64,000 bases of DNA from Geodermatophilus normandii. Its GTDB lineage: Bacteria; Actinomycetota; Actinomycetes; Mycobacteriales; Geodermatophilaceae. The notes under the pieces are model-generated. The model saw nothing but the letters and a program-made list of their open reading frames with translations, ran no database searches and was not told the origin of the DNA. How positions within the stretch are numbered: the first letter of the stretch is position 1; each line of letters opens with the position of its first letter. Of the stretch, positions 42,407 through 50,989 are shown in pieces. Made by a program: the position numbers and the translations under genes. The stretch covers positions 1-64,000 of the forward strand of contig NZ_QGTX01000001.1 in assembly GCF_003182485.1 (NCBI RefSeq), in the 5' to 3' direction.

Positions 42407-42964
42407 GTGGCCAGGATCCGCACGACGCGTGAGCGGTGGATCGAGGAGGGCCTGCGGGCGCTGGCCGCCGGCGGTCCCGACGCCGTCCGCGTCGAGGCGC
42501 TGGCCAAGGACCTCGGCGTCACCAAGGGCGGGTTCTACGGGTCCTTCGCCGACCGGGACGCGCTCCTCGAGGCCATGCTCGACACCTGGGAGCGGGAGGC
42601 CACCGACGAGGTGCTCGCCCGCGTCGAGCGCGAGGGCGGCGATCCGCGCACCCGCATCACCCGCGCCGGCGTGCTCACCTTCTCCAGCGACCGGCTGCTG
42701 CCCCTGGACCTCGCGGTCCGCGACTGGGCCCGGCGCGACGCGGCGGTGGCCGAGCGCCTGCGCCGGGTGGACGAGCGGCGCATGGGGCTGCTCCGCGAGC
42801 TGATCGGCACGCTGTGCACCGATCCCGACGAGGTCGAGGCCCGCAGCCTGCTCGCCTTCTGCCTGGCCATCGGCGAGCACCTCCTCACCACCGGCCACGG
42901 CGACCGCACCCGGGCACAGGTCCTCGCCCGCGCCGCCGACCTGCTCGTCGCGCCGTCCTCCTGA
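42407..42964 (+). CDS. TetR-family regulator
   Basis: 185 aa from GTG 42407. The N-terminal HTH (RERWIEEGLRALAAGGPDAVRVEALAKDLGVTKGGFYGSFADRDALLEAML) is standard TetR with the conserved GGFYGSF turn. The C-terminal ligand domain is variable. Two near-identical palindromes immediately upstream are its probable operators. The ligand is unknown. Confidence 0.9.
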   Translation: MARIRTTRERWIEEGLRALAAGGPDAVRVEALAKDLGVTKGGFYGSFADRDALLEAMLDTWEREATDEVLARVEREGGDPRTRITRAGVLTFSSDRLLPLDLAVRDWARRDAAVAERLRRVDERRMGLLRELIGTLCTDPDEVEARSLLAFCLAIGEHLLTTGHGDRTRAQVLARAADLLVAPSS

Positions 42965-43044
42965 CCGGGACGGGCGAGACTGTTGCGTATCGCACCCGTC
43001 CTGCCGCGACGCTGTCCCGGGGGTGACCTACCCTCGGGGGGCTG

Positions 43045-43683
43045 ATGGCTGCGGGAGGAGAGGCGTTGCCTCGAGACGCGGGCGGCGCCGGCGACGTCCT
43101 CCGGGACCTGCGCACGGCCACCGCCGCAGAGCACGAGCAGGTGGAGGCCCTCCTCGACCTGATGGACCCCGCGCTGGACCGCGACCGCCTGGTGGGCGTC
43201 CTCGCGCGGCTGCACGCCTTCTGGGCCGCGGCCGAGGCCGGGCTGGACGAGTGGGCCGCCCGGCACCGCACCGACGCCGCCGCCCTCGACTGGACCCGCC
43301 GCCGCCGCACCGGGCTGTACGCCGCCGACCTGGCAGCGCTCGGCGGCTCCACCGTCGACGACCGGCCGGACCTGCCCGCCGTCGGCGGCACCGACGAGGC
43401 GCTGGGGCGGCTCTACGTCCTGGAGGGCTCGACCCTCGGCGGCACCGTCATCGACCGCCACCTCGCCACCCTGCCCGGGCTCGCCGGCGGGCCCCGGGTG
43501 CGGGCGTTCAGCCCCTACGGCGGGGACACCGGCGCCATGTGGGCGGCGTTCCGCCGGTTCACCCGCGCCCACGTCGAGGGCGGCGGCGACGCCCGGCGCG
43601 TGGTCGACGCGGCGCGCCAGACCTTCGCCGTCCTCGCCGGGTGGTGCGCCCCGGCCGCCCGGGCGCGGGAGGCCTGCGCGTGA
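43045..43683 (+). CDS. Biliverdin-producing heme oxygenase
   Basis: 212 aa from ATG 43045. The bacterial HO/BphO fold is suggested by the proximal His30 in RTATAAEHEQVEALLDLM, and by the distal helix RLYVLEGSTLGGTVIDRHLA with its Gly-rich bend. It opens heme to biliverdin, CO and iron. The stop codon overlaps the phytochrome start, so it supplies the chromophore to the protein encoded next. Confidence 0.9.
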   Translation: MAAGGEALPRDAGGAGDVLRDLRTATAAEHEQVEALLDLMDPALDRDRLVGVLARLHAFWAAAEAGLDEWAARHRTDAAALDWTRRRRTGLYAADLAALGGSTVDDRPDLPAVGGTDEALGRLYVLEGSTLGGTVIDRHLATLPGLAGGPRVRAFSPYGGDTGAMWAAFRRFTRAHVEGGGDARRVVDAARQTFAVLAGWCAPAARAREACA

Positions 43684-46040
43684 CCGACGTCGACGCCACG
43701 TCCGGTCCCGATGTCGCGTGGCTGTCGCCGGACGAGCCGGTCGACCTCGACAACTGCGCCCGCGAGCCGATCCACGTCCCGGGCAGCATCCAGCCGCGCG
43801 GCGTGATGGTGGCCGTCAGCGAGCCCGATCTCGTCGTCGTGCAGGCCTCGGAGAACCTCGCCGGGCTGACCGGCGTCGTGTGGTCCGACGCGCTGGGCCG
43901 GCCGCTGGCCGACGTGCTCGGCGTGGCGCAGACCGGGGCCGTCGTCCGCTCGGCCAGCGCCTTCGGCGACCTGCGCGAGCGCAACCCGGTGGAGATCACC
44001 CTCGAGGTCGACGGCGACCCCGTGCCGGTGGACGCGATCCTGCACCGCGCCGTGCTCTCCGGCGGCCGCGACGAGCACGGGCAGCCCCGCGACGGCAGCC
44101 CGCCGCTGACCAACCTCGTCGTGGAGCTGGAGCCGTCGCGCGGGCCGCGGCCGTTCTCCTTCCCGAACACCTACCAGGCGGTGCGCGGGACGGTCGCCGA
44201 GCTGAACCGGGCCTCCTCGCTGCAGGACCTCTACGACATCACCGCCCGCGCGATCCGCAGCCTCACCGGGTTCGACCGGGTGATGGTCTACCGCTACGAC
44301 GCCGACTACAACGGCGAGGTCGTGGCCGAGGCGAGGGCCGAGCACCTCAACTCCTTCCTCGGCCTGCACTACCCCGCCTCGGACATCCCGGCGCAGGCGC
44401 GGGCGCTGTACGAGAAGAACTGGATCCGGCTGATCAGCGACGTCGACTACGTCCCCAGCCGCCTGCAGCCGGTCGCCCACCCGGCCATCGGCCGCCCGCT
44501 GGACCTCACCTACTCGACGCTGCGCAGCGTCTCCCCCATCCACGTCGAGTACCTGCAGAACATGGGCGTGCGCGCCTCGATGTCGATCTCGCTGCTGCGC
44601 GACGACCGGCTGTGGGGGCTCATCGCCTGCCACCACTACTCCGGCCCGCACCAGCCGCCCTACGCCACCCGGGCCGCCGCGGAGTTCCTGGGCTCGACGC
44701 TGTCGCTGCGGCTGGTCGACCGCACCGCCGAGGACGAGGTGCACCGGGCGCTGCAGGTCCGCTCCACCCTGGCCTGGCTGACCGCGGCCACCCTCGACGA
44801 GGACCGCCCGCTGGCCGACACGCTGCTCGGCACCACCAGCCTGCTCGACGTCCTGCCCGCCGACGGCGTCAGCGTCTGCCTGCAGGGCAGCACCGGCACC
44901 AAGGGCGCCGAGCTGCCGGACGACGTCGTCGAGCGGGTCGTCGCCTGGGCCGTCGCGCGCGGCGGCGACGTGGTGGCCACCGACGCCCTGCAGCGCGAGG
45001 CGCCGGAGCTCGGCATCCCGGTCGACGTCGCCTGCGGCGTGCTGGTGCTGCCGCTGCCCGACGGCCAGCACGTGCTGTGGCACCGCCGCGAGGCCGTGCG
45101 GCACGTCGACTGGGGCGGCGACCCGCACAACAAGGCCCTGGCCGAGCGCGAGGGCGACGACGTCCGGCTCAGCCCGCGCAAGAGCTTCGACCGCTGGCGG
45201 GAGACCGTCCGCGACCGCTCCCTGCCGTGGACGGCGCAGGAGCGCGCCGAGGTGCTGCAGCTGCGCGGCAACCTGCTGGAGGCCCTCTACGCCCGCTCCC
45301 GCAGCATCGTGCGCGCCGCGGAGACGCTGCAGCGCAGCCTGCTGTCCGAGCCGCCGGAGCCCGACTCGCTGGAGATGGCGGTGCGCTACGTGCCCGCCAC
45401 GCGGGAGGCCCAGGTCGGCGGCGACTGGTACGACGTCTTCGTCCAGCCCGACGGCTCGACCATGCTGGTCATCGGCGACGTCGTCGGGCACGACGTGCAG
45501 GCCGCCGCGTGCATGGCGCAGCTGCGCGGGCTGCTCCGCGGGATCGCCTACGACAGCGGCCAGAGCCCCGCGCAGGTGCTCGCCCGCCTCGACGCGGCGA
45601 TCGAGGGGCTGGGTCTGGGCGCCATGGCCACCGTGCTGGTCGGCCGGCTGGAGCAGACCGACGACGAGCGCGCGGCCGGGGTCAGCCGGCTGCGCTGGGC
45701 CAGTGCCGGCCACCTGCCGCCGCTGGTCGTCGGCCCCGACGGCACCGGCACCACGCTCACCGGCGGGCGCCCGGGCCTGCTGCTGGGCGTGAGCCCGCAG
45801 GCGGTGCGCGCCGACGCCGAGGTGGTGCTCGCGCACGGCTCGACCGTCCTGCTCTACACCGACGGCCTCGTCGAGCGCCGCGCCGAGGGCTTCGACGACG
45901 GCGTCGCCCGGCTGGGGCAGGCCCTCGCCGAGCTGCGCGGGCGGCCGGTCGGCGAGGTGTGCGACGAGGTGCTCGCGCGGATGGTCCCCGACGGCGCCGA
46001 GGACGACGTCGCGCTGGTCGCCGTCCGCCTGCTCGGCTGA
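43680..46040 (+). CDS. bphP: Bacteriophytochrome with PP2C/SpoIIE phosphatase output
   Basis: 786 aa from GTG 43680, overlapping the heme oxygenase stop. Cys26 in DLDNCAREPIHVPGSIQPRG is the biliverdin attachment site. A PAS domain (about 10-125) is followed by GAF (about 150-320) with HYPASDIPAQARALYEKNWI and the HHYSGPHQPPY conserved His. The PHY domain (about 330-515) has the tongue motifs WGGDP and SPRKSF. A linking helix leads to a PP2C-type phosphatase domain (about 560-785; REAQVGGDWYDVF, VIGDVVGHDVQAAACMAQLR, EDDVALVAVR). There is no kinase domain, so red/far-red light should control dephosphorylation, probably of an anti-sigma antagonist. No partner STAS/RsbW gene is adjacent. Confidence 0.94.
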   Translation: MTDVDATSGPDVAWLSPDEPVDLDNCAREPIHVPGSIQPRGVMVAVSEPDLVVVQASENLAGLTGVVWSDALGRPLADVLGVAQTGAVVRSASAFGDLRERNPVEITLEVDGDPVPVDAILHRAVLSGGRDEHGQPRDGSPPLTNLVVELEPSRGPRPFSFPNTYQAVRGTVAELNRASSLQDLYDITARAIRSLTGFDRVMVYRYDADYNGEVVAEARAEHLNSFLGLHYPASDIPAQARALYEKNWIRLISDVDYVPSRLQPVAHPAIGRPLDLTYSTLRSVSPIHVEYLQNMGVRASMSISLLRDDRLWGLIACHHYSGPHQPPYATRAAAEFLGSTLSLRLVDRTAEDEVHRALQVRSTLAWLTAATLDEDRPLADTLLGTTSLLDVLPADGVSVCLQGSTGTKGAELPDDVVERVVAWAVARGGDVVATDALQREAPELGIPVDVACGVLVLPLPDGQHVLWHRREAVRHVDWGGDPHNKALAEREGDDVRLSPRKSFDRWRETVRDRSLPWTAQERAEVLQLRGNLLEALYARSRSIVRAAETLQRSLLSEPPEPDSLEMAVRYVPATREAQVGGDWYDVFVQPDGSTMLVIGDVVGHDVQAAACMAQLRGLLRGIAYDSGQSPAQVLARLDAAIEGLGLGAMATVLVGRLEQTDDERAAGVSRLRWASAGHLPPLVVGPDGTGTTLTGGRPGLLLGVSPQAVRADAEVVLAHGSTVLLYTDGLVERRAEGFDDGVARLGQALAELRGRPVGEVCDEVLARMVPDGAEDDVALVAVRLLG

Positions 46041-46066
46041 GCGGCCCCGCGGACCGGGGCCGCTCA
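46038..46066. terminator. Terminator hairpin after bphP
   Basis: TGAGCGGCCCCG (46038-46049, including the bphP stop) pairs over 12 bp with CGGGGCCGCTCA (46055-46066), loop CGGAC. It separates the convergent bphP and the small acidic gene and can serve both directions. Confidence 0.7.
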
Positions 46067-46070
46067 GGCG

Positions 46071-46325
46071 TCACTCCGGGTCGCTGAACTCCGCAGTCAG
46101 CCCGTCGTCCTGCGGGCCGCCGTCGTCGGGCAGCGGAGCCTCGTCCTCGGCGGCGCGCACCTGCGCCTCCGTGCCGGCGGGCGCGGCGTCGTCGACACCG
46201 CGCTCGAGCTCGGCGAGCAGGCGCTCCTCGTCGGGGCGCAGGTCGCCGGCGCCGAGGTGCTCGCCGGGCTGACCGGCGTCCGAGCCGGAGGCCATGCCGC
46301 TGTCGGGGAGGTCGGGATCAGTCAT
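46071..46325 (-). CDS. Small acidic hypothetical protein
   Basis: 84 aa from ATG 46325. Strongly acidic and disordered in composition (DEERLLAELERGVDDAAPAG, and a C-terminus of repeated DDGG/DE). No known domain. It starts 12 bp after the SDR stop and is likely in the same operon. Confidence 0.5.
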   Translation of the reverse strand: MTDPDLPDSGMASGSDAGQPGEHLGAGDLRPDEERLLAELERGVDDAAPAGTEAQVRAAEDEAPLPDDGGPQDDGLTAEFSDPE

Positions 46326-46336
46326 CGCAGGCCCTC

Positions 46337-47110
46337 TCAGCGGGGGAAGTTCGGCTCGAGGCGCGGCACGATCTGCATCTCCGGCACGAACGCGGCCGGG
46401 TGCAGCAGCAGCAGCGTGCGCACGGTGTCGGCCACCGCCGACGGCGGCATCATCAGGTGCCCCGGGATGCCCCACTGCTCCATCATCGGCGTGTCCATGG
46501 CGGCCGGGATGACGGCCTGCACCCGGCACGGGAAGGGCCGCTCGCTGCCGTCCTCCTGCGTCACGGCCTTCTCCCGCAGCTCGCGCTGGATGCAGCGGGT
46601 GGCGTTGAGGAAGCCGGCCTTGGACCCGTTGTAGGCGATGGCGCCGCTGCCCGAGGTGATCGCCGACAGCGACACGATGTGCACGACGTCGGCGGTGCGG
46701 CCCTCGGGCAGGTGCTGCACCCGCTTGACGAACTCGCTGGTCAGGAAGATCGGCCCCTCGCAGTTGACCGCCATGACCCGGCGGTAGTCGTCGAGGTCGA
46801 TGTCGGTGACGTAGCCCGGCCGGTCGATGCCGGCCACGTTGACCAGGACGTCGAAGGCGTCGCCGTGCTGCTCGAAGAGCTGGGCCACCACCGCGCGGCG
46901 GCTGGCGTCGTCGGTCACGTCGAGCGCGACGACGTCGGCACTGCCCCCGGCGTCGGCCACCAGCGCCCGGGTGCGCTCGCTGCCGTCGGCGTCGATGTCC
47001 GCGACGACGACGTGCGCCCCCGCCTCGGCCAGCGACACGCACGTCGCCCGGCCCAGCCCGCTGGCCCCGCCGGTGACCAGCGCCACGCGGCCCTTGAGCT
47101 CCCCTGCCAC
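46337..47110 (-). CDS. Short-chain dehydrogenase/reductase (SDR)
   Basis: 257 aa from GTG 47110. The classical SDR pattern is present: VALVTGGASGLGRATCVSLAE, the NAD-selecting acidic VVVADIDADG, DVLVNVAGIDRPG, catalytic Ser in IVSLSAITSGSG and Tyr/Lys in AYNGSKAGFLNATR. The substrate is unknown. It is in a minus-strand operon with a small acidic protein. Confidence 0.9.
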   Translation of the reverse strand: MAGELKGRVALVTGGASGLGRATCVSLAEAGAHVVVADIDADGSERTRALVADAGGSADVVALDVTDDASRRAVVAQLFEQHGDAFDVLVNVAGIDRPGYVTDIDLDDYRRVMAVNCEGPIFLTSEFVKRVQHLPEGRTADVVHIVSLSAITSGSGAIAYNGSKAGFLNATRCIQRELREKAVTQEDGSERPFPCRVQAVIPAAMDTPMMEQWGIPGHLMMPPSAVADTVRTLLLLHPAAFVPEMQIVPRLEPNFPR

Positions 47111-47204
47111 CCGTTCCTCCGTCCTCCGGCCCCGGCGGGGCCGTGATCACGATCCGTGCCGCCACTCTCGCCGACGTGGCCCGGACCCGCAGGTCGGGGC
47201 CGGC

Positions 47205-47987
47205 TCAGGCCGGGGAGGACCAGACGTCGGCGAGGGTCACCGTCTGCAGCTGCCGCGACTCGACGAGGGCGAGCAGCTGGTCGAGCACGGTGGTGATGGC
47301 CGGCTGGTTGGCGTGGCCGACGACGATCGCCTGCGCGGCGAACCACTGCTGCGCCGCGGCCATGAGCTCCTCCGCGCCGATCGCGCGGCCGTCGTCGAGG
47401 GTGCCGTTCCACAGCACGGTGGTCGGGTGGCCGACGTCGGCGGCGATCGCGTCGGTGCGCTCGTCGTGCGAGCCGAACGGCGGCCGCCAGAACGGGGTGG
47501 CCGTCACGCCGAGGGTGCGGCGCATGAAGTCCTGGTTGTGCCGCAGTTCCTCGGCCACCTCGGCGTCGGACAGCGTGGTCGCGTCCGGGTGGGACCAGGT
47601 GTGGTTGCCGAAGGCGACCTGGCCGGACTCGATGAGCGGCCACAGGTCGCGGGCGTTGTCGCCCCACGTGCGGTAGCTGCCGTTGGGGAAGAACGTCAGC
47701 CGCGTGCCGGTCTCGCGGGCGAGGGTGACCAGCGCCGCGACCACCTCGCCGTTGCTGCCGTCGTCGATGGTGAGGGCCAGCTGGTTGCCCGTGCCCGGCA
47801 GCCGGTCGACGACCCCGAGCGGCGCGGGCACGGCCACCAGGCCGCCCGGGCCGGTCGGGGTGGCCGGCGCGGCCGGCGGCGGCGCGACGGGGTCGGGGGC
47901 GCCGAGGTCCATCGCGGCGGCACCGCGGCCCACGGCCGCCCCGGCGAGCCCGGTGGCGAGCAGGAGGAGGAAGCCCCGGCGGTCCAC
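47205..47987 (-). CDS. Polysaccharide deacetylase (NodB-type), exported
   Basis: 260 aa from GTG 47987. The N-terminus MDRRGFLLLLATGLAGAAVG carries a twin-arginine-like RRGFL motif and hydrophobic core, so export is likely through Tat. NodB motifs are visible: TIDDGSNGE (metal Asp pair), GNHTWSHPD (metal His pair), and WRPPFGSHD. Such enzymes remove N- or O-acetyl groups from peptidoglycan or exopolysaccharide. The first motif has Ile in place of the usual Phe (T-F-D-D-G), a tolerated change. Confidence 0.88.
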   Translation of the reverse strand: MDRRGFLLLLATGLAGAAVGRGAAAMDLGAPDPVAPPPAAPATPTGPGGLVAVPAPLGVVDRLPGTGNQLALTIDDGSNGEVVAALVTLARETGTRLTFFPNGSYRTWGDNARDLWPLIESGQVAFGNHTWSHPDATTLSDAEVAEELRHNQDFMRRTLGVTATPFWRPPFGSHDERTDAIAADVGHPTTVLWNGTLDDGRAIGAEELMAAAQQWFAAQAIVVGHANQPAITTVLDQLLALVESRQLQTVTLADVWSSPA

Positions 47988-48112
47988 GCGGCGGACGCTA
48001 GGTCGGCGCCCCGGCGCGTCCGGTGCAGCGACACGGCGCGGCGGGCGCGCCCGACACCGTCCGTGCCCGCCCCCTCACCGCCCCGGGGAGCCAGTAGCGC
48101 CACGAAGGCCCC

Positions 48113-48658
48113 CTACGGGGACGGGACCAGGCCGGCCTGCTCGAGGAGCCGCGCCTGCTCGCGGCACCAGGGCGACCACTCGTCGCGCTCGGAGTCCTCC
48201 TGGCGACGGCGGAAGTCGGCCCACTCCAGCAGCTCCCACTCCCCCACCTCGCTCGGGTCGGGGGCCGGCGTCCCGGCGTAGCGGCCCAGGTAGACCGGGC
48301 ACACCTCGTTCTCCACGACGCCGCGGAACTCCGCGCGGTAGCGGTAGCCGGGCAGCCCCGGGCGCAGGTCGGCCACCTGCAGGCCGAGCTCCTGCGAGGC
48401 GCGGCGGGCGATCGCGGCGGCGTCGTCCTCGCCGGGGCCGGGGTGCCCGCACACGGTGTTGGTCCACATGCCGGGGAAGGTCTGCTTGCCCGCGGCCCGG
48501 CGGGTCACCAGCAGCCGGCCGTCGTCGGCGAAGAGGTAGGCGGAGAACGCGCGGTGCAGCGGCGTCTCGCCGTGGTGCACCAGCGGCTTGGGCATGGTGC
48601 CGATCGGCGTCCCGTCGTCGTCGACCAGCACGATCAGCTCTGCCGCGGTCACCGTCAC
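48113..48658 (-). CDS. idi: Isopentenyl-diphosphate delta-isomerase (type I)
   Basis: 181 aa from GTG 48658. The Nudix-like IPP isomerase features are LHRAFSAYLFADDGRLLVTRRA, the active-site Cys in WTNTVCGHPGPGED, the Nudix-type helix AAAIARRASQELGL, and the catalytic Glu in VENEVCPVYLG. It interconverts IPP and DMAPP for isoprenoid (carotenoid, quinone) synthesis. No carotenoid genes are next to it. Confidence 0.93.
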   Translation of the reverse strand: MTVTAAELIVLVDDDGTPIGTMPKPLVHHGETPLHRAFSAYLFADDGRLLVTRRAAGKQTFPGMWTNTVCGHPGPGEDDAAAIARRASQELGLQVADLRPGLPGYRYRAEFRGVVENEVCPVYLGRYAGTPAPDPSEVGEWELLEWADFRRRQEDSERDEWSPWCREQARLLEQAGLVPSP

Positions 48659-48718
48659 CGGTCCATCCTCCCCGACGTCCGGGGTTCGGGCACGCCTCCG
48701 GCCGGGCAGGGAGCGGGC

Positions 48719-49552
48719 ATGCAGCGGTTCGAGCGCGACGGCCTGGTCTTCGACGTCCGGGACGGCGGTCCCCCCGACGGCGAGCCGGTGGTGCTGCTGC
48801 ACGGCTTCCCGCAGGACTCCTCCGCCTTCGACCGGATGGCCCCGCTGCTGCACGGCGCGGGCCTGCGGACGCTGGCGCCCGACCAGCGCGGCTACTCCCC
48901 CGGCGCGCGGCCGTCCGGGCGGTCGCCCTACCGGCTGCGCGAGGTCACCGGCGACGTCGTGGCCCTCCTCGACGCCGCGGGCCTGGGCAGCGCGCACGTC
49001 GTCGGCCACGACTGGGGCGGCCTCGTCGCGTGGGCGATGGGCGCCTGGCACCCCGAGCGGGTGCGCACGCTGACCGCGCTGTCGGTGCCGCACCCCGCCG
49101 CGATCGGCCGGGCGGTGCTCACCAGCGACCAGGGGCTCCGGTCGGCCTACGTGGCCGCGTTCCAGGTGCCGGTGCTGCCCGAGCTGCTGCTGCGCGCCGG
49201 GAACGGGCGGGCGCTGCGGCAGCTGCTGGCGAGCAGCGGGCTGCCCGGGGACGCCGTCGAGCGCTACGTCGCCCGGATGCGCGAGCCGGGCGCGCTGTCC
49301 AGCGCGCTGGCCTGGTACCGGGCGGTGCCCCTCGCCGCCCGCGACCGGGTGGGGACGGTCACCGTGCCGACGCTGCACGTGTGGAGCACCGGCGACGTCG
49401 CCCTCGGCCGTGCCGCCACCGAGGCCACCCGCGACCACGTGAGCGGGCCCTACCGGCTCGAGGTGCTCGAGGGCGTGCCGCACTGGATCCCCGAGCTGGC
49501 CGCCGAGCGGACAGCGGAGCTGGTCGTGGCGCACACCCGCACGGCGGCCTGA
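48719..49552 (+). CDS. Alpha/beta hydrolase (epoxide-hydrolase-like)
   Basis: 277 aa from ATG 48719. The oxyanion motif is VVLLHGFPQDSSAFDRMAPLL, the nucleophile Asp is in VGHDWGGLVAWAMG, and the C-terminal His is in LEGVPHWIPELAAE. An Asp nucleophile followed by Trp-Gly-Gly is typical of soluble epoxide hydrolases and fluoroacetate/haloalkane dehalogenase relatives. The substrate is unknown. It is divergent from idi. Confidence 0.85.
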   Translation: MQRFERDGLVFDVRDGGPPDGEPVVLLHGFPQDSSAFDRMAPLLHGAGLRTLAPDQRGYSPGARPSGRSPYRLREVTGDVVALLDAAGLGSAHVVGHDWGGLVAWAMGAWHPERVRTLTALSVPHPAAIGRAVLTSDQGLRSAYVAAFQVPVLPELLLRAGNGRALRQLLASSGLPGDAVERYVARMREPGALSSALAWYRAVPLAARDRVGTVTVPTLHVWSTGDVALGRAATEATRDHVSGPYRLEVLEGVPHWIPELAAERTAELVVAHTRTAA

Positions 49553-49555
49553 GGA

Positions 49556-50989
49556 TCAGCCCGGCAGCGGGACCTCCGACAGCGGCAGCCGCACCACGAA
49601 GCGCGTCTCCCCGGGCCGCGACCGGACCTTGAGCACCCCGCCGTGCCGGGTGGTGACGATGCGCCAGGCGACGTCGAGCCCCAGGCCGGTGCCCTGCCCC
49701 ACCGGCTTGGTGGTGAAGAACGGCTCGAACACCCGCCGCCGCAGCGGCTCGGGGATGCCCGGGCCGGTGTCGACGACCTCCACCACGGCGTGCTCGCCGT
49801 CGACGGCGGTGCGCAGGGTGAGCGTGCCCTCCCCGGCCATCGCGTCGAGCGCGTTGTCGATGAGGTTGGTCCAGACCTGGTTGAGCTCGGCGGCGTAGGC
49901 CGGGACCGGCGGCAGCGACCGGTCGTACTCCTTGACCACGCGGATCCCCGGGCCGGTCTTCGCGCTGAGCATGACCAGCGTCGCGTCCAGGCCGGCGTGC
50001 ACGTCGGTCGGCTGGTGCGGCGTGCGGTCCAGCTGCGAGTACTGCTTGGCCGCGCCGACCAGGTGGGAGATCCGCGAGGTGCTGTCGAGGATCTCGCCCA
50101 GCAGCAGCTCGGTCTCCACGGTGTAGGACAGCCACCGCAGCGCCGGCTCGAGGACGTCGGCGTCGACGGCGTCGGCCACCAGCTCCAGGGCCGCCGGGTC
50201 CAGCCCGGCCGGGACGAACACCGCGGCCAGCTCCCACGGCCGCTCGACGTCGTGGTCGTCGAGCCAGTCACCGAGCTCGTCCTCGCGGTCGGACCGCTCC
50301 AGCGCGCTGAGCTCGGGCACCGCGCCGATGCCCGCGACGAAGCGCTCCTGCAGCTCGGTCAGCCGCCGCAGCTGCTCGCCGTCGAAGGCACCCCCGGCCA
50401 GCAGCGCGAGCTTGTGCCGCATCCCCGCCACCCGCTCGCGCAGCGCGGCGGTGGCCCGCGACGCCGCCGCGGCCGGGTTGTTCAGCTCGTGGGTCAGCCC
50501 GGCGGTGAGCTTGCCGAGCGCCAGCAGCCGCTCGCGCTGGCCGACCAGCTCGTCGGAGTTCCGCGTGCCCAGGAACAGTCCCTGCAGCAGGTGGACGGCC
50601 ATCGGGTACCAGCGGCGGAAGACGGCGGCGAACTCGGCGGCCGGCAGCGCCAGGAAGCTGCAGTCGGTCACCGCGCGCACGGTCGCCGGGTACACCTGGC
50701 GGACCTGGTCGCCGAGGTAGAACTGCACCGCGCCGCTGAAGACCCCCGGCTGGTCGGTGCGCACGGTCTCCACCTCGTCGCGGCCCACCCGCCGGACCAT
50801 CCGCAGCGTGCCCGACAGCAGCACGTAGAAGCACTCGGCCGGCTCGCCCTCGGTGGAGACGTCGCTGCCGGCGGGGAAGGCGACCACGTCCCCGGTCCCG
50901 GCCACCCAGTCGAGCTGGTCAGGGGTGAGGTCGGTGAACAGGAACAGCTCGCGCAGCTGCTCGGGGCCCAGGCGGGCGGGCGCGGTCAC
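49556..50989 (-). CDS. Cyclic-nucleotide-binding-domain histidine kinase
   Basis: 477 aa from GTG 50989, overlapping the upstream stop by 4 nt. A CNB/Crp-like sensor domain (about 10-125, SGTLRMVRRVGRDEVETVRT) is followed by a dimerisation helix with phospho-His167 (KLTAGLTHELNNPAAAASRA). The HATPase domain has ELNQVWTNLIDNALDAM, DTGPGIP and FTTKPVGQGTGLGL. It has no membrane helix, so the kinase is cytoplasmic. The receiver domain encoded just upstream is the obvious phosphotransfer partner. Confidence 0.92.
   Translation of the reverse strand: MTAPARLGPEQLRELFLFTDLTPDQLDWVAGTGDVVAFPAGSDVSTEGEPAECFYVLLSGTLRMVRRVGRDEVETVRTDQPGVFSGAVQFYLGDQVRQVYPATVRAVTDCSFLALPAAEFAAVFRRWYPMAVHLLQGLFLGTRNSDELVGQRERLLALGKLTAGLTHELNNPAAAASRATAALRERVAGMRHKLALLAGGAFDGEQLRRLTELQERFVAGIGAVPELSALERSDREDELGDWLDDHDVERPWELAAVFVPAGLDPAALELVADAVDADVLEPALRWLSYTVETELLLGEILDSTSRISHLVGAAKQYSQLDRTPHQPTDVHAGLDATLVMLSAKTGPGIRVVKEYDRSLPPVPAYAAELNQVWTNLIDNALDAMAGEGTLTLRTAVDGEHAVVEVVDTGPGIPEPLRRRVFEPFFTTKPVGQGTGLGLDVAWRIVTTRHGGVLKVRSRPGETRFVVRLPLSEVPLPG

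Noticed and set aside
43680..46040. Phytochrome histidine kinase
   Set aside because: No H-box or HATPase motifs; the C-terminal domain has PP2C/SpoIIE motifs instead.
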